From an uncultured Haemophilus sp. (GTDB lineage Bacteria > Pseudomonadota > Gammaproteobacteria > Enterobacterales > Pasteurellaceae): DNA of 8,462 nucleotides. The DNA is taken from positions 1 to 8,462 of the forward strand of contig CAUGKJ010000030.1 of assembly GCA_959600045.1 (NCBI GenBank), in the 5' to 3' direction. Below, piece after piece: positions 5,348 through 8,462 of the stretch. The translations under genes were made by a program, and so were the position numbers. The first letter of the stretch is position 1; each line of letters starts with the position of its first letter. The notes beneath the pieces are model-generated. The model had not been told where the DNA came from. It did no database searches and saw only the letters and a program-made list of their open reading frames with translations.

Positions 5348-5977
5348 TCAGATCACTTTTCCTTGATGAATTTCAATCACTCGATCAATATGCCGTTCAA
5401 TTTCTTTGGGTTGATGCGTCACCAATAACATGGTGAGCTTTTTTTCTTCACATAATTGATCCATTAAATCTTGCATCTCAATGCGTAATTTAGGATCAAG
5501 AGCTGAAAAAGGCTCATCCAATAATAAAATAGGTTTATCTCGTAGCAAACAGCGCGCTAACGCTACTCGCTGTTTTTGTCCGCCTGAAAGTGCGGTCGGT
5601 TTTCTCGTTAAAAAATCCTGTAAATTGACCGCACTTGCTGCTTGTTCTACAAGTGCTTTTTCTTCTGCATTTAAGGCTAAATTCGGTTTTAAACCTAAAG
5701 CGATATTCTCTTCTACAGAAAGATGAGTAAAGAGATTGTTTTCCTGAAATAACATTGAAACAGGGCGTTCAAAAGGTGCCGTTTTGGTATGATTTTCACC
5801 ATTTAGCCAAATCTCGCCACTATCAGCATATTCAAATCCGGCAATTAAATTCAGCAAGGTACTTTTTCCTGCGCCACTTTCACCAATGATGGCGATTTTT
5901 TCCTGGGCTTGAATCTGTAAATCAAATACCATCGGCATGGATTGATAATTGAAGACCACATTATTTAATTTAATCAT
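5348..5977 (-). CDS. thiQ: ThiQ, ATPase of the thiamine ABC importer
   Basis: A 209-residue ABC ATPase starting [12 protein letters not shown]. Walker [10 protein letters not shown] is at 32-40, the Q-loop Gln at 78, signature LSGGQ at 130-134, Walker B LLLDEP at 151-156, D-loop SALD at 158-161 and the switch His at 188. All motifs are intact. It powers uptake of thiamine, thiamine phosphate and thiamine pyrophosphate through ThiP. The ATG at 5977 overlaps the thiP stop by eight bases and has AAGGA five bases upstream, so I prefer it to a start at 5998, seven codons earlier. It is the last gene of thiBPQ. Two uptake sequences in opposite orientation lie within it (5588-5596, 5628-5636), the first inside the codons for the ABC signature. 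The short size and position after thiP distinguish it from other importer ATPases of the same class. Confidence 0.95.
   Translation of the reverse strand: MIKLNNVVFNYQSMPMVFDLQIQAQEKIAIIGESGAGKSTLLNLIAGFEYADSGEIWLNGENHTKTAPFERPVSMLFQENNLFTHLSVEENIALGLKPNLALNAEEKALVEQAASAVNLQDFLTRKPTALSGGQKQRVALARCLLRDKPILLLDEPFSALDPKLRIEMQDLMDQLCEEKKLTMLLVTHQPKEIERHIDRVIEIHQGKVI
5588..5596 (+). repeat. DNA uptake signal sequence in thiQ, first of an inverted pair
   Basis: Exact AAGTGCGGT on the plus strand. Its complement encodes Thr-Ala-Leu directly before and into the ABC signature SGGQ of ThiQ. Confidence 0.9.
5628..5636 (-). repeat. DNA uptake signal sequence in thiQ, second of an inverted pair
   Basis: Exact AAGTGCGGT on the minus strand, 31 bases from the first copy and in the opposite orientation. 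The wide spacing and coding context make a terminator unlikely. Confidence 0.9.
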
Positions 5978-7574
5978 GTTGTTCCTTCTGCCCTTCAATA
6001 AACATAAATAAACCTAAACATAAGCCCAATAAAATCAATGCCGTCACTGCCGCTTCTTGGCTTCGATATTGCCCGATTTGTTGATAAAGCAAATGAGGCA
6101 AAGAAGTAAAATCAGGGCTACCAAATAAGGCTATCGCTGTAAAATCACCGAGTGATAAAGTCGTTGCGAGCGCCAAGGCATATTTCAACGGGGCTTTTAG
6201 TAGCGGATATTCAATTAAACGAAAACGCTGCCAGCCTGTAATATTCAGCGATAAACAGAGTTTTTCATAATATTGCATCGATTGATTCATTGGTGAATTG
6301 AGAATTTTGATGACAAATGGCAAGGCAGCCAAGGCATTACAAACCGATACCACAACAAACAAATGCCCTGCCGAAAAATCAATATCTTGCAACCAAAGGA
6401 ATAAGCCAACTGCTAAGACAATCGTCGGAATGGCTAAAATCATCATACCCCCCGTTAAAATTAAGTGGGCTAATTTGGGATGATATAACCATTGTAGCTG
6501 ACGGGAGAGTAACAATAAGAAGAATCCAAATAATACCGATAAAATCCCGGCAGTCGGTGCCATGGTTAATGAATAAGCAATCGCCTTCCATAATTGTGGA
6601 TTTTGCCAATAGCCAAATAATTGGGTAGCTGACAAACCTTGAAAAACAATATTGAATAAGGGACTTAAAATAAATAAGCACACTGAAAATAAGACAAAAA
6701 CATGCCCTAATTTGACCGCACTTGAAACAGGTAAAACCCAGCGATAACGTTGCGAAATCTGGGTTTCGGGTGCTTTTGTCCAATATTGTGAAAGCGAAAA
6801 TAACGCAAAACAAAATGCAAATTGTACAAGTGCAAAAAGTGCGGCTTTGGGTAAATCAAATTCAAAGAAAATGGCTTGGTAAATCGCAACTTCTAACGTG
6901 CTATTTTGTGGCCCGCCACCCAGTGCCAACACTATCGTAAAACTGGTGAAACACAGCATAAAAATAAGCACAAAGGCTGACACTATTTGGCTTTTCAAAT
7001 GAGGCCATTCAATTAAACGGAAAAATGTGAAACCTTTGATATTCAATTGTGCCGCGAGTTGATGCTGTTCGGTTGGTACACTTTGCAAAGCCTGCAAACT
7101 CATTCTTGCCGCTAAAGGAATATTAAAAAATAAATGAGCAATGAGAATGCCGCTTAAACCATAAATGGAGAGTTTCCATGAAATACCTAGGGTTTGAAGC
7201 AGTTGTGTTAGCCAACCGGCAGTACCATAAATACCAATTAGACCGAAAATAGCCAGTAATGCCGGCAAAACAAATGTGAGGGAAAAAATGCGTAAAATGA
7301 GCGATTTGCCTTTGAAATCTAAATAGAAAAAAGCACGCGCAAATAAAGTTCCAATTACGCTAGAAAGCAAGGCTGACAAGAATGCCTGCCCGACACTAAA
7401 AGCGATAACTTGATGCAAATAATCGTCTTTTAAGAAATCAGATAAGGCATAATCACTTCCTACTGAAAAAACCGCAGAAAGGGAAAATCCATAAAGTAAA
7501 ACGATGAAAAAAATGACCGCACTTCCGCCCAAATAATGGCGAGGACGAAAATGCGGATGTTGCAATAAGCTCAT
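5970..7574 (-). CDS. thiP: ThiP, permease of the thiamine ABC importer
   Basis: A 534-residue inner-membrane protein (E. coli ThiP is 536), very hydrophobic, with about twelve predicted membrane helices in two homologous halves. This is the fused layout of iron/thiamine-type permeases. Each half carries an EAA loop that docks on the ATPase: [19 protein letters not shown] at 169-191 and [19 protein letters not shown] at 435-457. It moves thiamine and its phosphates, delivered by ThiB, into the cytoplasm using ATP hydrolysis by ThiQ. The ATG at 7574 lies five bases after the thiB stop without a clear ribosome-binding site, so translation is probably coupled to thiB. The stop overlaps thiQ. Uptake sequences are at 6715-6723 and 7516-7524. 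An iron-permease role was considered but the neighbours fit thiamine. Confidence 0.95.
   Translation of the reverse strand: MSLLQHPHFRPRHYLGGSAVIFFIVLLYGFSLSAVFSVGSDYALSDFLKDDYLHQVIAFSVGQAFLSALLSSVIGTLFARAFFYLDFKGKSLILRIFSLTFVLPALLAIFGLIGIYGTAGWLTQLLQTLGISWKLSIYGLSGILIAHLFFNIPLAARMSLQALQSVPTEQHQLAAQLNIKGFTFFRLIEWPHLKSQIVSAFVLIFMLCFTSFTIVLALGGGPQNSTLEVAIYQAIFFEFDLPKAALFALVQFAFCFALFSLSQYWTKAPETQISQRYRWVLPVSSAVKLGHVFVLFSVCLFILSPLFNIVFQGLSATQLFGYWQNPQLWKAIAYSLTMAPTAGILSVLFGFFLLLLSRQLQWLYHPKLAHLILTGGMMILAIPTIVLAVGLFLWLQDIDFSAGHLFVVVSVCNALAALPFVIKILNSPMNQSMQYYEKLCLSLNITGWQRFRLIEYPLLKAPLKYALALATTLSLGDFTAIALFGSPDFTSLPHLLYQQIGQYRSQEAAVTALILLGLCLGLFMFIEGQKEQHD
6715..6723 (-). repeat. DNA uptake signal sequence in thiP
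   Basis: Exact AAGTGCGGT on the minus strand, within the codons for SSAVKLG between the two halves of ThiP. Confidence 0.9.
7516..7524 (-). repeat. DNA uptake signal sequence near the thiP start
   Basis: Exact AAGTGCGGT on the minus strand followed by a T-rich run, coding for GSAVIFF at the first membrane helix of ThiP. It fits the extended uptake consensus well. Confidence 0.9.
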
Positions 7575-7579
7575 TAATA

Positions 7580-8462
7580 CTATTTAGATAAGGCTTTTTG
7601 CCATTGATTAATCCAGCCTTTAAGTTGCTCACTTGTCACCGTAGTGGTATCTAAAATACGCATTGATTTTGCGCGAGAATTAAGCGCATCAATATGACTT
7701 TCGATATTGGTCTCTACCACGGGTAACATCACATTATTTTTAGCAATATCCGCTTGGGCTTGTGGTGAAAGTAGGAAGCCTAAAAATTCATCCGCACAGG
7801 CATTATTACGGTTAGCAACTTTTGCTGCGACTTCAACTTGTAATACGCTCCCCTCTGCAAATTCCGTTGCCACATAATTGTCTTTTTGTTCCGAAAGAAT
7901 ATGGTAAATCGGCGAAGTATTGACACTTAAAACCAGATCACCTTCGCCTTTTAAGAAGGCACCATAAGACTCAGTCCAACCTTTGGTGACCGTGACAGTA
8001 TGTTTAGAAAGGGTTTTCCAAGCATTTTCGACATCTGCTGCTGGATAAACGGCATTCATCCAAAGTAATAGACCACGTCCTATACTGCTTGTGCGTGGAT
8101 CTTGATATAACACTTTAAGATCTTGACGCTCAACTAATTCTTTTAAGCTTTTTGGTGGATTAGTCAGTTTATTCTTGTCATAAATAAACGCGTATTGAGC
8201 ATAATCAAATGGTAAGAAAGTTTTATTTTCCCATTTAATGGGTAAACGTAACTGGCTTAAATCCACTTTATTTGGCTCAAAAATATTGAGTTTTTGTGCA
8301 TCTTCAATTTGATAGCTATCTAAACCGAGCACCACATCCGCCTTAATTTTTTTACCTTCTAAACGAACACGGTTAAACAAGGTGCCATTGTTATCAAAAG
8401 CCACATAATTCAGCTTACATTGTGGAAATTGTTGTTCAAAAGCCGCTTTAACTTTTGGTCCG
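7580..8462 (-). CDS. thiB: ThiB, periplasmic thiamine-binding protein, 5' end outside the window
   Basis: This partial gene gives 293 residues, starting GPKVKAAFEQQFPQCKLNY and running to the stop at 7582-7580. By comparison with E. coli ThiB (327) about 38 N-terminal residues are missing, including the signal peptide. The first codon fully in the window is at 8461-8459. A GTG at 8404 is an internal Val codon, not the start. Conserved blocks include LEGKKIKADVVLGLD, DPRTSSIGRGLLLWM, VTVTKGWTESYGAFLKGEGD and NYVATEFAEGSVLQVEVA, all close to E. coli ThiB. It captures thiamine, thiamine phosphate and thiamine pyrophosphate in the periplasm and passes them to ThiP. It is the first gene of thiBPQ. 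A TPP riboswitch often precedes this operon in related bacteria but would lie beyond the window. Confidence 0.95.
   Translation of the reverse strand, partial: GPKVKAAFEQQFPQCKLNYVAFDNNGTLFNRVRLEGKKIKADVVLGLDSYQIEDAQKLNIFEPNKVDLSQLRLPIKWENKTFLPFDYAQYAFIYDKNKLTNPPKSLKELVERQDLKVLYQDPRTSSIGRGLLLWMNAVYPAADVENAWKTLSKHTVTVTKGWTESYGAFLKGEGDLVLSVNTSPIYHILSEQKDNYVATEFAEGSVLQVEVAAKVANRNNACADEFLGFLLSPQAQADIAKNNVMLPVVETNIESHIDALNSRAKSMRILDTTTVTSEQLKGWINQWQKALSK

Noticed and set aside
5339..5360. Imperfect hairpin AAAAG..CTTTT overlapping the thiQ stop codon, with a T tract on the minus strand
   Set aside because: The stem is five pairs, a mismatch and two more pairs, all A/T-rich apart from two G-C pairs, and includes the stop codon itself. 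It is too weak to call a terminator.
6834..6845. Further uptake sequence in thiP (AAAAAGTGCGGC)
   Set aside because: It matches only eight of nine core bases, so it was not counted.
6298..6940. Several 60-144 codon ORFs on both strands inside thiP
   Set aside because: All overlap intact ThiP coding sequence and have no recognisable domains or ribosome-binding sites.
7580..8404. GTG at 8404 as the start of thiB
   Set aside because: The frame stays open and ThiB-like to the window edge, so the gene is cut off by the window rather than starting there.
1..8462. Search for CRISPR arrays, insertion sequences, tRNA or rRNA genes, phage or toxin-antitoxin modules
   Set aside because: No spaced direct repeats, transposase-like proteins, terminal inverted repeats or structural RNA signatures were seen; the window is packed with ordinary core genes.

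Overview
The window comes from a naturally transformable Pasteurellaceae bacterium of the Haemophilus influenzae branch. Three things support this. Nine exact copies of the Hin-type uptake signal sequence AAGTGCGGT occur in 8.5 kb. A competence-type CRP-S site precedes a comNOPQ pseudopilin cluster. All proteins look like Haemophilus orthologues. Haemophilus parainfluenzae or a close relative is my best guess, but the species cannot be fixed from this sequence.

Layout, left to right. Positions 1-3243, minus strand: a five-gene run comN-comO-comP-comQ-recC. The four com genes overlap end to start, and recC follows after 37 bp and runs off the left edge. Positions 3244-3442: a divergent control region with a CRP-S site facing comN and a promoter, inverted repeat and boxA-like leader facing suhB. 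Positions 3443-4243, plus strand: suhB. Positions 4252-4282: a bidirectional terminator built from two inverted uptake sequences. Positions 4289-about 5274, minus strand: bioB, whose 5' end seems frame-disrupted. Positions 5348-8462, minus strand: thiQ, thiP and a 5'-truncated thiB, a complete thiamine ABC importer apart from the missing start of thiB.

How the genes work together. ComN-ComQ are predicted minor pseudopilins of the DNA-uptake pilus, induced by CRP plus Sxy through the CRP-S site. RecC, from the RecBCD recombination/repair enzyme, lies downstream and may be partly co-transcribed. The same order (ppdA-ppdB-ygdB-ppdC-recC) is known in E. coli. SuhB is an inositol-monophosphatase-family protein that in E. 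coli acts with Nus factors in rRNA antitermination. BioB is biotin synthase. ThiBPQ imports thiamine and its phosphates.

I found no wholly new system. The most interesting signals are regulatory or structural: the boxA-like element next to the suhB ribosome-binding site, a perfect inverted repeat over the suhB -10 element, the out-of-frame start of bioB, and uptake sequences placed inside a ribosome-binding region and a terminator.
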